This document shows positions 1-8,402 of a stretch of 36,822 nt of DNA, piece after piece. The stretch comes from Hyphomicrobiales bacterium (GTDB lineage Bacteria > Pseudomonadota > Alphaproteobacteria > Rhizobiales > Xanthobacteraceae), in NCBI GenBank assembly GCA_003140315.1, contig PLJS01000087.1:208-37029 (forward strand). The letters run 5' to 3'. Positions within the stretch are counted from its first letter, which is position 1. Each line of letters begins with the position of its first letter. The position numbers and the translations under genes are program-made. Below the pieces are notes generated by a model. That model did not search any database. It saw nothing but the letters and a program-made list of their open reading frames with translations, and was not told the origin of the DNA.

Positions 1-63
1 TCTTGACGCGAACCGGTGTCCACCCCGGATCAAGTCCGGGGCAGGCTTTTTCGGGATCATGCC
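1..63. repeat. Truncated intergenic palindromic repeat
   Basis: Read on the minus strand this is nearly the same as the repeat at 35541-35611. Both begin GGCATGATCCCGAAAA, continue through a CCCCGGA/TCCGGGG hairpin (here 23-29 and 35-41, loop TCAAG) and then CGGTT. Only two mismatches are seen over the first 43 bases. The copy is cut or divergent at its far end. It sits directly after the stop of the efflux adaptor gene and may stabilise or end that transcript, but no T-run follows the hairpin in that direction. Confidence 0.7.
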
Positions 64-1317
64 CTAGCCGCGCGGAGGCTTTGCCGGCGGCTGTAGCTGC
101 TTGGCGGTGTCCGCCTCGGGCGATCCCGCGGGGCCGACGACGCGCACCAGGTCTCCGGACGCGATACCGTCCGGCGGGCTCTCGACGATACGATCGTCGG
201 GGCTAAGCCCCGTGCCGATCTCGACCTCCTTGCCGAGGTCGCGCGCGATCGTGACCTGCTTGAGAACAATGCGATTGTCGGCACTCACCGTCGCGACGCG
301 TAACCCGTTCTGGTCGAACATCAGCGCGCTCGCCGGCACATGGATCGCGGCCTCAGGGGTCGGCAGTTCGAGACGGACATTGGCGAACGCGCCGGTCATC
401 AGCTCGCCGCTGGAATTGTCGACGCTGAGCAGCATGCGCGTCGTGCCCGATGCGGCCTCGACCGACTGCGCCGACGCCTCCACGATCCCGGTGAAGCTCC
501 GGCCCGGATATTCCGGAACCGTGATCTGTGCCTTGGTGCCGAGCTTGATGCTCGGGACGTAGTTCTGCGGAACATTGACATAGGCGCGCAGCTTGGCGGT
601 GTCGGACACCACGAACAGCGCCGGGCCGCCACTCGATCCGGCATTGATCAACTGGCCGACGTCCGTGGTGCGCGCCGTGACCAGCCCGTCGAACGGCGCG
701 ACAATGCGCTTGTATTTCTCCAGCACGCGCAAGCGGTCAAGGTTCGCCTGCGCCGATTTGACGAGCCCATCCTGGTTCGCCGAATCCGCGGCCCGCTTGT
801 CCAAGTCCTGTTTCGACACCGCGCCCGATTTGACCAGCGACTGTCCGCGCTCGAGTGTCTGCCGCGCGAGCAGCGCGTTGGCTCGCGCGCTGGTGACGCC
901 GGCCTCGGCCTGCATGATCTGCTGGTCGAGATCGGGCGCTTCGATCTCGGCGAGAAGTTGTCCGGCTTTGACCGGTGTTCCGATGTCGGCCTTCCATTCC
1001 TTCAGATAGCCGCTGACGCGCGCGAACAACTGCGCCTGGGAATAGGCTTCGAGCCGGCCGGGCAGGTCGATCGAGATCCGCCTGCCGCGCGCATCCGGCG
1101 ACGCAAGACTGACGGATGGCACCGCCTGCTGTTCGGTCCATTCGGAGAGGCGCGCATCGGCCATCCGGCGCGTCGTGACGCCCATGATGACGACGACGGC
1201 CGCGAGCGCGACTGCTGCGACTCCCGTGAGGCGGAGCTTGCGGCGCGATAGGACGGCCGCGGGCTCAGCCGGCGCGGCAGGCGGAACGGACTCGGGCGAG
1301 TGGGGATCAGGCGACAT
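64..1317 (-). CDS. RND efflux periplasmic adaptor (HlyD/MFP family)
   Basis: This 417-residue protein is a membrane-fusion adaptor that would link the inner-membrane pump encoded just upstream to an outer-membrane channel. It has a short cytoplasmic N-terminus, one membrane segment (about residues 28-48, rich in Ala and Val), a lipoyl/barrel-sandwich region (SVSLASPDARGRRISIDLPG onward), an alpha-hairpin (about 120-190) and a beta-barrel domain ending in a Pro/Lys-rich tail. I place the start at the ATG at 1317, which has GGAG six bases upstream; a TTG four codons earlier is also open. The start overlaps the pump stop by 11 bases, so the two genes are translationally coupled. No outer-membrane channel gene is in the window. 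The substrate cannot be read from the sequence. Confidence 0.9.
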   Translation of the reverse strand: MSPDPHSPESVPPAAPAEPAAVLSRRKLRLTGVAAVALAAVVVIMGVTTRRMADARLSEWTEQQAVPSVSLASPDARGRRISIDLPGRLEAYSQAQLFARVSGYLKEWKADIGTPVKAGQLLAEIEAPDLDQQIMQAEAGVTSARANALLARQTLERGQSLVKSGAVSKQDLDKRAADSANQDGLVKSAQANLDRLRVLEKYKRIVAPFDGLVTARTTDVGQLINAGSSGGPALFVVSDTAKLRAYVNVPQNYVPSIKLGTKAQITVPEYPGRSFTGIVEASAQSVEAASGTTRMLLSVDNSSGELMTGAFANVRLELPTPEAAIHVPASALMFDQNGLRVATVSADNRIVLKQVTIARDLGKEVEIGTGLSPDDRIVESPPDGIASGDLVRVVGPAGSPEADTAKQLQPPAKPPRG

Positions 1318-4300
1318 GTGGTTCTCCAAGCGCCAAAGCGGTCCGTTTGCCTTCGCGTCCGTGCAGGATGCTGAAGACGACGGGAACGAACATCAGCGTT
1401 GCGATGGTAGCAAATACGAGGCCACCGACGACGGCGCGTCCGAGTGGCGCGTTCTGTTCGCCGCCTTCACCGAGGCCGAGCGCCATCGGCGCCATACCGA
1501 TGATCATGGCGAGCGCGGTCATCAGCACCGGGCGGAAGCGCACGAACCCGGCCTCGATCGCGGCGGCGAGCGGATCGCCGAGCACTTCGAGGCGCTCGCG
1601 CGCGAATGAGATCACGAGCACGCTGTTGGCGGTCGCGACGCCCATGCACATGATCGCGCCCGTAAGCGCCGGGACCGACAATGTCGTCCCGGTCGCGAAC
1701 AGCATCCACACGATGCCGGCGAGCGCCGCCGGCAGCGCCGTGATGATCACGAAGGGATCGCCCCATGACTGGAAATTGACCACGATCAGGAGATAGATCA
1801 GCACGATCGCGCCGAGCAGCCCGAACAGCAGGCCTGAGAAGGCGCTGTTCATCGTGCGGACCTGTCCGAGCAGGACGACCTGCGCACCCCGGGGGGCATC
1901 CTTCGCCATCTCGTCGACGATCTTCTGTACGTCGGCCGCGACCGCGCCGAGGTCGCGGCCTTGGGTGGTCGCGTAGATCTGCACCATGGTCTGGATATTG
2001 TACTGCGACACGGACGCGCTGCGGACCACGCGGCTGATGTCGGCGATAGCGCCCAGCGTTTGCGGGGAAGCGCCCGGCGCCGTGATCGGGAGGCTTCTGA
2101 GCGCGTTGAGCGTATCGATCTGATATTGCGGCGTCTGCATTACGATCGCGTAGGACACGCCGTTGTCGGGATTGAGCCAGTAGGTCGGCGCGACCTGACC
2201 GGAGCCGGCGAGGTTGACCACCATGCTGTTGGTGACGTCGCGCTCGGTGAGGCCGACATATTGCGCGCGCGTGCGGTCGACGTCGACGTTCAACCCCGGG
2301 CTGTTCAGCGACTGCTGGATGCGCGCATCCGCAAGCCCGGGCACGTGCTTCAACCGCCGCAGCAGGCTCTGCGCAAAGGCGTAGTTCGCCACCAGGTTCG
2401 GTCCGCGGACCTGGAGGTCGAGCGGCGCGGGCGCGCCGAAATTCAGGATCTGGCTGATGATGTCGGCCGGCAGGAACGAAAACGTCACGCCCGGGAAGCG
2501 CGCCGGGAGCTCCTCGCGCAACAGCTTGACATATTCCTCCGTCGGCCGGTGGCCTTCGCTCAGCTTGATCTGGATGTCGCCGTCCTGCGTGCCGATGGTC
2601 CCGGAGTTGTTGTAGGTCATGTTGATGCCGCTGACCGGGAAGCCGATGTTGTCGACCAGGGTCGCGAGTTCATGCGACGGGATGATCTGGCGGATCGCCT
2701 TCTGGATATCGGCGAACTGATTGGCGCTCTCCTCGACCCGCGTTCCAACGCGCGTGCGCGCGTGCATCAGGATCTGCCCGGCGTCGACGGAGGGGAAGAA
2801 GTCGCGGCCGAGGAACGGCACAAGCGCGAACGAGCCGAACACGAAGATCAGGAATCCCGTGATGAAGGCGGCGCGGTGCCTGAGCGCCATCATCAGCAAC
2901 TCGCGATAGCCGAGACGAAGCCGCTCGAACCGCGCCTCGAAACCGCGCTGGAAGCGCACCAGCGGATTGCGCGAGCGCGGCAGCGGCCCGTCGAGCCCGT
3001 GCTCGTCGGTATGCGGTGCGTGCTTGCGCAACAGGTAGTTCGCCATCGTCGGCACCAGCGTGCGCGACAGGATGAAGGAGCAGAACATCGCCGACATCAC
3101 GGCTTCGGCCATCGGCACGAACAGGAAGCGTGAGACGCCGGGCAGGAAGAACATCGGCACGAACACGATGCAGATGCACAACAGCGACACGAAGGCCGGC
3201 GTCACGATCTGCGCCGCGCCGTCCATGATGGCGGGCTCGACGTCCTTGCCCTGCTCGAGATGCCAGTTGATGTTCTCGATCGTCACTGTCGCGTCGTCAA
3301 CCAGGATGCCGACCGCGAGCGCAAGGCCGCCGAGCGTCATGATGTTGAGCGTCTCGCCGAGCGCCGAGAGCATCGCGACCGAGCCGAGCACGGAGAGCGG
3401 AATCGAGATCGCGATGATGACGGTCGAGCGCCAGCTTCCGAGGAAGATCAGGATCATCAGGCTGGTCAGCGCGGCCGCGATCACGCCCTCATGGATCACG
3501 CCGCTCACCGCGGCGCTGATGAACAGCGACTGGTCGCCGATCAGCGAGATGTTGAGGTTCGGCGGGATGATGCTTTTGAGCTCCTCGACCTTCTGCTTGA
3601 TGCCTTCGATGATCGCCAGTGTCGAAACCGAGCCGTTCTTGAGCACCTGCAGCAGGACCGAACGGCTGCCCTCGACATGCACGATGTTGGTCTGCGGCGG
3701 GTTGCCGTCGCGCACAGTCGCGACGTCGCGCACATAGACCATCGCGCCGTTCACGCTCTTGATCGGCAGGTCCCCAAGCTCGGAGATCACCGACGGCGCG
3801 TTGTTGAGCTGGATCGCGTATTCGAAGCTTCCGATCTTCTGCGTGCCGACCGGCGTGATCAGGTTCTGCGCCGCAAGAGTATTCGCGACGTCCTGTCCCG
3901 ACAGGTTGCGCGCCTGCATGGCAGCCGAGTCGAGATCGATCTGAATCTGCCGCGTCTTGCCGCCATAGGGGAACGGGATCGCGGCGCCCGGCACCGAGAC
4001 GAGCGGCGTGCGCACGACGTTGACGCCGAGATCGGCGAGCGCCTGCTCCGAGAGTCCTGAGCCCGACAGCGCGAGTTGGATGATCGGAACCGTCGAGGCG
4101 TTGTAGTTCAGGATCAGCGGCGGCGTCGTGTTCGGCGGCAGCTGCTTGAGCTGCGTCTGCATGACGGCGGTGACCTGCGCGTTCGCGATGCGGATATCGA
4201 CATTCGGCTGGAAGAACACCTTGATGATGCCGACGCCGTTATAGGAGGTCGCCTCGAGGTGCTCGATGTCGTTGACGGTCGTGGTCAGGCCGCGCTGCGA

Positions 4301-4501
4301 TTGCGTGACGATGCGGCCCGCCATCTGGTCCGGCTGCAAGCCGGTGTAGTTCCAGATGATGGCGATGACCGGAATGCGGATGTCGGGGAAAATGTCGACA
4401 GGTGTGCGCAACGCGGCCAGCGGCCCGATGATCATGATGGCAAGTGCCAGCACGACGAACGTGTATGGGCGCCGCAAAGCGATGCGGACGAGAGCAATCA
4501 T
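1307..4501 (-). CDS. RND efflux transporter permease subunit
   Basis: The 1064-residue protein has the full length and duplicated architecture of a resistance-nodulation-division pump: N-terminal membrane helix, large periplasmic porter loop, a block of helices, a second periplasmic loop and a second block. The helix-4 segment ILVDDATVTIEN carries the paired Asp residues used for proton relay in HAE1-type pumps. A charged loop (HAPHTDEHGLDGPLPRSR) joins the two halves. The ATG at 4501 is preceded by AGGAG nine bases upstream. The adaptor gene follows with an 11-base overlap. The second-half sequence resembles multidrug-type HAE1 pumps more than the heavy-metal CusA type, but substrate is unknown. 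Confidence 0.93.
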   Translation of the reverse strand: MIALVRIALRRPYTFVVLALAIMIIGPLAALRTPVDIFPDIRIPVIAIIWNYTGLQPDQMAGRIVTQSQRGLTTTVNDIEHLEATSYNGVGIIKVFFQPNVDIRIANAQVTAVMQTQLKQLPPNTTPPLILNYNASTVPIIQLALSGSGLSEQALADLGVNVVRTPLVSVPGAAIPFPYGGKTRQIQIDLDSAAMQARNLSGQDVANTLAAQNLITPVGTQKIGSFEYAIQLNNAPSVISELGDLPIKSVNGAMVYVRDVATVRDGNPPQTNIVHVEGSRSVLLQVLKNGSVSTLAIIEGIKQKVEELKSIIPPNLNISLIGDQSLFISAAVSGVIHEGVIAAALTSLMILIFLGSWRSTVIIAISIPLSVLGSVAMLSALGETLNIMTLGGLALAVGILVDDATVTIENINWHLEQGKDVEPAIMDGAAQIVTPAFVSLLCICIVFVPMFFLPGVSRFLFVPMAEAVMSAMFCSFILSRTLVPTMANYLLRKHAPHTDEHGLDGPLPRSRNPLVRFQRGFEARFERLRLGYRELLMMALRHRAAFITGFLIFVFGSFALVPFLGRDFFPSVDAGQILMHARTRVGTRVEESANQFADIQKAIRQIIPSHELATLVDNIGFPVSGINMTYNNSGTIGTQDGDIQIKLSEGHRPTEEYVKLLREELPARFPGVTFSFLPADIISQILNFGAPAPLDLQVRGPNLVANYAFAQSLLRRLKHVPGLADARIQQSLNSPGLNVDVDRTRAQYVGLTERDVTNSMVVNLAGSGQVAPTYWLNPDNGVSYAIVMQTPQYQIDTLNALRSLPITAPGASPQTLGAIADISRVVRSASVSQYNIQTMVQIYATTQGRDLGAVAADVQKIVDEMAKDAPRGAQVVLLGQVRTMNSAFSGLLFGLLGAIVLIYLLIVVNFQSWGDPFVIITALPAALAGIVWMLFATGTTLSVPALTGAIMCMGVATANSVLVISFARERLEVLGDPLAAAIEAGFVRFRPVLMTALAMIIGMAPMALGLGEGGEQNAPLGRAVVGGLVFATIATLMFVPVVFSILHGREGKRTALALGEPHVA

Positions 4502-4735
4502 TCGAAGAACGCTCCTAGGTCACGAGACAAGTCCCGCGCCGCCCCCAAGCGGTGTGCAAGCCGACTGTCGACAGATAGCTATGCTGCACCGCACAAGCAG
4601 AGCGGCAATATGTCGAATTTCGGATCGTTCGTCCATACGGGCAAAAGCCGCACCCCGCCAGCCAAATATGGGTAAAGGTTTAACGCCGCACCCGCGTCAT
4701 CAACTGCAACTTGCAGACAGGCTCGGGCGTGTGCG
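4502..4735. other. Intergenic region upstream of the RND operon
   Basis: These 234 bases separate the stop of the lactonase-like gene from the RND pump start, both on the minus strand. The interval is the likely place for the efflux operon promoter. It is somewhat richer in A/T than its flanks (4570-4690), but I see no convincing consensus promoter or operator. Confidence 0.4.
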
Positions 4736-5539
4736 TCAGGCGTTCGGTTCCACGTCAAGTCTGACCACAATGCCCTCAAGCTCGGGGCTCGGCGCCGGAT
4801 AGCGCTTCATCACCTCCGGATCGTGTCCCGGAACGATGTGTTTACGCGTCGGCGCGGCGGCGACGAGCTTGTCGAAACCTTCGAGCATCTGGCCGATGTG
4901 GAACGCGGTGGTGAACGGCCGGCCGGTCTCCATGTTCTCGTAGAAGTGCGTCACGTCGGACGCGACAACCACCCAGCCGCGCCGTGTATGCACGCGCGCA
5001 AACTGCAACCCCATCGAATGGCCGGGCGCAGGATGCAGCGTGATGCCCGGCGCGAGGTCGACCGGCCCGTTGTGCATGTTCACGCGGCCGGCGAAGTTGA
5101 GCCGGACCATGCCGACCACATCCTCGGGCTCGAACGAATGCGACAGGCGCGGATAGCGCATGTAGCGGCCGGTGGCGTAATGCATTTCCGGCTCCTGCAA
5201 ATGAAACTGCGCGACCGGAAAGCGGTGGAAATTGCCGACATGGTCGTAATGCATGTGGGTCAGGACCACGTCCTTGACGGTCGCGGCATCGACGCCGAGC
5301 AGGCTCAAGGAATCGATGGGGCAGCGCAGGAAGGTGCGCTTGCGTTTCGCGGCGATTTCCGCCGTGAAGCCGGCGTCGATGACGATTGCTCGCTCGGGCG
5401 ATTTCGCCACCCAGAGGAAATAGTCCATCGGCATCGGCCCGTCATGCGGATCGCCGCCGATGAAATGGTCGCTGCGGCGAGCCTCGCGCATCGCGTAGCG
5501 CAGCGCGAACAGGTCGTAGACGGGGAGGTCGGTTGTCAC
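4736..5539 (-). CDS. Metallo-beta-lactamase-fold hydrolase, N-acyl-homoserine-lactonase-like
   Basis: The 267-residue protein has the zinc-binding HxHxDH motif in THMHYDHVGNF, a further His in PAPGHSMG, a bridging Asp in VASDVTHFYE and a terminal His in HIVPGHDPE. This is the ligand set of the AiiA-like lactonase group of the metallo-beta-lactamase fold. Such enzymes open lactones or hydrolyse related esters; quorum-signal cleavage is one possibility but the neighbours point to catabolism. The apparent start is a GTG at 5539, three bases after the stop of the upstream lyase gene; an ATG at codon 17 is an alternative. It is the last gene of the minus-strand arm of the IclR locus. Family assignment is firm; the substrate is not. 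Confidence 0.85.
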   Translation of the reverse strand: MTTDLPVYDLFALRYAMREARRSDHFIGGDPHDGPMPMDYFLWVAKSPERAIVIDAGFTAEIAAKRKRTFLRCPIDSLSLLGVDAATVKDVVLTHMHYDHVGNFHRFPVAQFHLQEPEMHYATGRYMRYPRLSHSFEPEDVVGMVRLNFAGRVNMHNGPVDLAPGITLHPAPGHSMGLQFARVHTRRGWVVVASDVTHFYENMETGRPFTTAFHIGQMLEGFDKLVAAAPTRKHIVPGHDPEVMKRYPAPSPELEGIVVRLDVEPNA

Positions 5540-5542
5540 GAA

Positions 5543-6415
5543 TCACACCGCGATGTTGACGAAGCGTTTCTCGATGGCGTCGAGCGTGTCCTTCTGGGTG
5601 ATGCGGGCGCGCTCCTCCATGGTGATCATATCGGAGAGGATCGCGGCGGAGTCGCCCGTTGCGTGCAGGTGCGCCAAGCTTTTCTGGATGGCCTTGACGC
5701 TCGACCGCAGCACGAGGTTGGCGTAGATCGCGAGCTTGAATCCCATCGCCTGAAGGTCCCTGGCGGGAACGATCGGCGTCTTTCCGCCTTCGACGATGTT
5801 GGCGATCTTCACGCCGGGAAGATCGCGCCCGATCTGCGCGAGTTCCTCTGGCGAGCGCGGCGCTTCCACGAACAGCGCATCGGCGCCGGCCTCGTGATAG
5901 GCGCGCGCGCGGCGCATCGCCTTGTCAAACCCCTCGACCGCGATGGCATCGGTGCGCGCGATCAGCACGAGATTGCTGTCGCCGCGCGCTTCGACCGCCG
6001 CCTTGATCTTGGACACGGCCTCCTCGAATGGGATGACTTGCTTGCCGGCGAAGTGTCCGCACTTCTTCGGGATCACCTGATCCTCGATCTGCACCGCCGC
6101 GACGCCGGCGGACACGAATTCGCGGATCGTGCGATGCAGGTTCAATGCGTTGCCGTAGCCGGTGTCGACGTCCGAGATCACCGGCACGTCGACGGCGCCG
6201 ACCATCTTGCGCACCTGCTCCAGCACCTCGGTCATGGTGATCAGGCCGAGGTCCGCGAGCGCGTACTGTGAATTGGAGATGCCGGCGCCGGTCGCGTAGA
6301 CCACCGGAAATCCAGCGTCCGCGATCAGGCGCGCCGTCAGCCCGTCATAGGCGCCGGGCGCGATGATGAAGTCGTCGCCGCCGAGCAGCCGGCGAAGCTG
6401 GTCGATTTTCGACAT
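5543..6415 (-). CDS. Isocitrate lyase / PEP mutase family C-C lyase
   Basis: This 290-residue (beta/alpha)8 enzyme shows the family features: YATGAGISNSQ, the metal-binding DVDTGYG, the IEDQ strand and the active-site loop PKKCGHFAGKQ, whose KKCGH signature is shared with isocitrate and methylisocitrate lyases. Family members cleave 2-hydroxy dicarboxylates or hydrolyse oxaloacetate-like acids. I start it at the ATG at 6415 because AAAGGA lies just upstream; a longer reading to 6499 would run into the dioxygenase gene. It lies 55 bases after the dioxygenase and three bases before the lactonase-like gene, so it is part of one operon. The exact substrate is unknown; 2-methylisocitrate lyase-like activity would fit the PrpD-family gene across the divergent promoter. 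Confidence 0.87.
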   Translation of the reverse strand: MSKIDQLRRLLGGDDFIIAPGAYDGLTARLIADAGFPVVYATGAGISNSQYALADLGLITMTEVLEQVRKMVGAVDVPVISDVDTGYGNALNLHRTIREFVSAGVAAVQIEDQVIPKKCGHFAGKQVIPFEEAVSKIKAAVEARGDSNLVLIARTDAIAVEGFDKAMRRARAYHEAGADALFVEAPRSPEELAQIGRDLPGVKIANIVEGGKTPIVPARDLQAMGFKLAIYANLVLRSSVKAIQKSLAHLHATGDSAAILSDMITMEERARITQKDTLDAIEKRFVNIAV

Positions 6416-6470
6416 CAAGAGTCCTTTTGTTTTCGGCAAGCCAAAAGACGCATCACTGAGACAGCCCAGA

Positions 6471-7346
6471 TTACGCCACGTGCTCTGGGACGCGGGCATA
6501 GTCCTTCGTGGTGACGCGGCGCAGATCGCGCGGATGGGTGGCGTCGTCGTAGGGACGTCCGCGATGGAGCGTGCATCGATTGTCCCAGATCACCAGATCG
6601 CCGACGCGCCACTCGTGCCGATGGACGAACTCGCGCTGCGTCGCGTGCTCCATCAGGTCGCGCAGCAGAAGCCGCCCCTCCGGCATCCGCCAGCCGACGA
6701 TGTGCGAGGCATGCGCTCCCATGTAGAGGGTCTTGCGCTTCGAGCCGGGATGAATTCGCACGAGTGGATGAAACACCGAGGGCAGGGCGGCGCGCTCCGC
6801 TTCGGTGTATTCGGTGTGCCCGAGCTGTCCACGCGAGTAGAAGATGGAATGCTCGGCCACAAGATCGTCGATCCGCGCCTGCATGTCCGCCGGGAGCGCG
6901 TCATAGGCGGCGCGGAGGTCGGCGAACTCGGTTTCCCCGCCGACCGGCGGCACCACGTGCGCGAACAGCATCGACAGCGCGCCGGGCACTTCGCGGAACG
7001 ACGCATCCGAGTGCCAAAGCCGGTTGCCCAACGAATCGAGGCGCCGGTGATCGTCACGCGCGCGGAGTTGGTTCCTGGAGTCGAGGTTTGAAATATCGGC
7101 AAGCTCTGCGTGCTTGAGGCGAAGCTCGACGCGATGGTTGCGCGGCGGCTCGACGTCCCCGAACAGGCGGCCGAGCGCCAGGAGCCGGTCGTCATCGAGC
7201 CGCTGGTCGGGAAAGATCAATACCGCGTAGCGGTTGATGGCGTCGTTGAGCGCGGCGACCGTCTCGGCCGTCAATGTGGTCGAAAGCTCGACCCCCGTGA
7301 CTTTGGCCACGAATTGCGGGTGAACCTGTCGTACCTCGATGGCCAT
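6471..7346 (-). CDS. TauD/TfdA-family 2-oxoglutarate-dependent dioxygenase
   Basis: The 291-residue protein is a non-haem iron dioxygenase. The iron-binding HxD is in LWHSDASFRE, the distal His is in CTLHRGRPYD, and the 2-oxoglutarate-binding Arg is likely in RDLRRVTTKDY. The segment PPVGGETEFADLRAAYDAL is typical of TauD, TfdA and related enzymes, which hydroxylate sulfonates, aryloxyacetates or other small acids. The start at 7346 is chosen because GGGAGGA stands seven bases upstream; an upstream extension to 7403 is Arg-rich and not family-like. It is the first structural gene after the IclR regulator on this strand. Substrate cannot be told from sequence alone. Confidence 0.88.
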   Translation of the reverse strand: MAIEVRQVHPQFVAKVTGVELSTTLTAETVAALNDAINRYAVLIFPDQRLDDDRLLALGRLFGDVEPPRNHRVELRLKHAELADISNLDSRNQLRARDDHRRLDSLGNRLWHSDASFREVPGALSMLFAHVVPPVGGETEFADLRAAYDALPADMQARIDDLVAEHSIFYSRGQLGHTEYTEAERAALPSVFHPLVRIHPGSKRKTLYMGAHASHIVGWRMPEGRLLLRDLMEHATQREFVHRHEWRVGDLVIWDNRCTLHRGRPYDDATHPRDLRRVTTKDYARVPEHVA

Positions 7347-7467
7347 CGATTCCTCCCGCCTTCGTCGCCGAAGTGCATCACGGCGCGCGCTCCTAGAGAG
7401 CACAACCGTTTTACAAGGCGACGCGTCGCGGCGCCAGCATAGCTGCTCTGCGTCGTATCACGTCCAC

Positions 7468-8289
7468 TCAGGCACCCTGGATCGTACCGCCCAATTGACG
7501 CGACATGCCCGCTGCGGCCTCGACGAGAGCCCGCACCACGTCGTCTTTCGGTGATGATGCCCAGCGGAACTCGGGGATCAGAAATCCCAAGCTCCCGATG
7601 ACCTTGCCTTCGCCGTCGAAGAACGGCGCGGCGATCCCTACGGTGTTCAGCGTGCGATGCGCATGCGTGATGCCGTAACCGTCCCGCCTGATCTGTGCGA
7701 GCGACTTGCGCAATTCTGCTGGTCGAAGTTGGAGACGAAGCGCCGGCGAGGGTTCGCGGCGTTCGATCGCGGCCGCGATCTCCTGCTCGCCGAGGTGTGC
7801 CAGCAAGACGCGCGCGGTCGCACCCCAGACGAGCGGCTCCGGCGCGCCGAGCTCGATGTTGTAGCGCATTGGATCGCTCGGCGAGCCTTTCGCCGCGTAG
7901 AACATCTTAAGCTGTTCGCGCGCCAGCAAAGCCAGGATCGAGGTCTCGCGGAACTGCGCCGACAGGGCCTGCAGGTATGGCTCGGCGAGCTTGCGATAGG
8001 GCATGCGCGCACCGAGCCGGCCGGCGATGCGGAAGAGCTCGCTGCCCGGTCCGAAGCCGCCGCCCGGTTCATTGTCGGCAAAGCCGCCCGCGCGCAGCAT
8101 CGCGAGCAGGCGATGCACCGAGCTGCGCGGCAGGTTGACGCGCGCCGCCAGGCTTTGCGCCGAGTCGCCCGGCCGGTCGGCAAGGTTGCTCAGCAGCATC
8201 AACACGCGCCGCACCGTGCCGGTCTCCCGCTCCGGCGGGGGCGATGGCGCGATCGTCCGCTTGCCCGTGCCTTTGCGCTTCGCCTTCAC
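7468..8289 (-). CDS. IclR-family transcriptional regulator
   Basis: The protein has an N-terminal winged helix-turn-helix (VRRVLMLLSNLAD through RVNLPRSSVHRLLAMLRAGGFA) and the IclR effector-binding domain (YRKLAEPYLQALSAQF onward, with GIAAPFFDGEGKVIGSLGF near the end). Such regulators bind an organic acid and control adjacent catabolic genes. I use the GTG at 8289 (273 residues, GAGGG upstream); a TTG at 8313 would add eight residues. The gene points away from the SDR gene across a divergent promoter that contains a perfect palindrome at 8354-8370, and it is followed by three catabolic genes on its own strand. It probably controls both arms. Confidence 0.9.
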   Translation of the reverse strand: MKAKRKGTGKRTIAPSPPPERETGTVRRVLMLLSNLADRPGDSAQSLAARVNLPRSSVHRLLAMLRAGGFADNEPGGGFGPGSELFRIAGRLGARMPYRKLAEPYLQALSAQFRETSILALLAREQLKMFYAAKGSPSDPMRYNIELGAPEPLVWGATARVLLAHLGEQEIAAAIERREPSPALRLQLRPAELRKSLAQIRRDGYGITHAHRTLNTVGIAAPFFDGEGKVIGSLGFLIPEFRWASSPKDDVVRALVEAAAGMSRQLGGTIQGA

Positions 8290-8353
8290 GTCGCCCTCGC
8301 GCGGGATTGACAAATACCACGCCCTGCCGAAGTCTATCGGCTAACGGACGATG

Positions 8354-8370
8354 GTCTCACTCAGTGAGAC
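8354..8370. promoter_or_regulatory. Perfect palindrome in divergent promoter, candidate IclR operator
   Basis: The 17 bases GTCTCACTCAGTGAGAC read as two 8-base arms (GTCTCACT and AGTGAGAC) around one central C. It lies between the IclR-family gene and the SDR gene, about 33 bases before the SDR ATG. IclR-family proteins commonly bind inverted repeats in such divergent gaps. That it is the operator is inference from position and symmetry. Confidence 0.6.
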
Positions 8371-8402
8371 ATTCGTCAATTGTGAAAACGTGGGGGTCGC
8401 CG

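Noticed and set aside
23-41. Rho-independent terminator of the RND operon
   Set aside because: The hairpin is good but no T-run follows it in the direction of transcription; it matches a repeat family instead.
1961-3133. Long plus-strand open frame opposite the RND pump gene
   Set aside because: It is Arg/Asp/His-rich, as antisense frames of GC-rich genes are, and the minus-strand frame encodes a complete, motif-bearing pump.
4736-5539. Quorum-quenching lactonase as a firm call
   Set aside because: The metal site fits, but operon neighbours are catabolic and there is no quorum-sensing gene nearby, so only the fold and general activity are claimed.
4823-6271. 482-codon plus-strand frame across the lactonase and lyase genes
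   Set aside because: It spans two well-supported minus-strand genes and has antisense-type composition with no motif.
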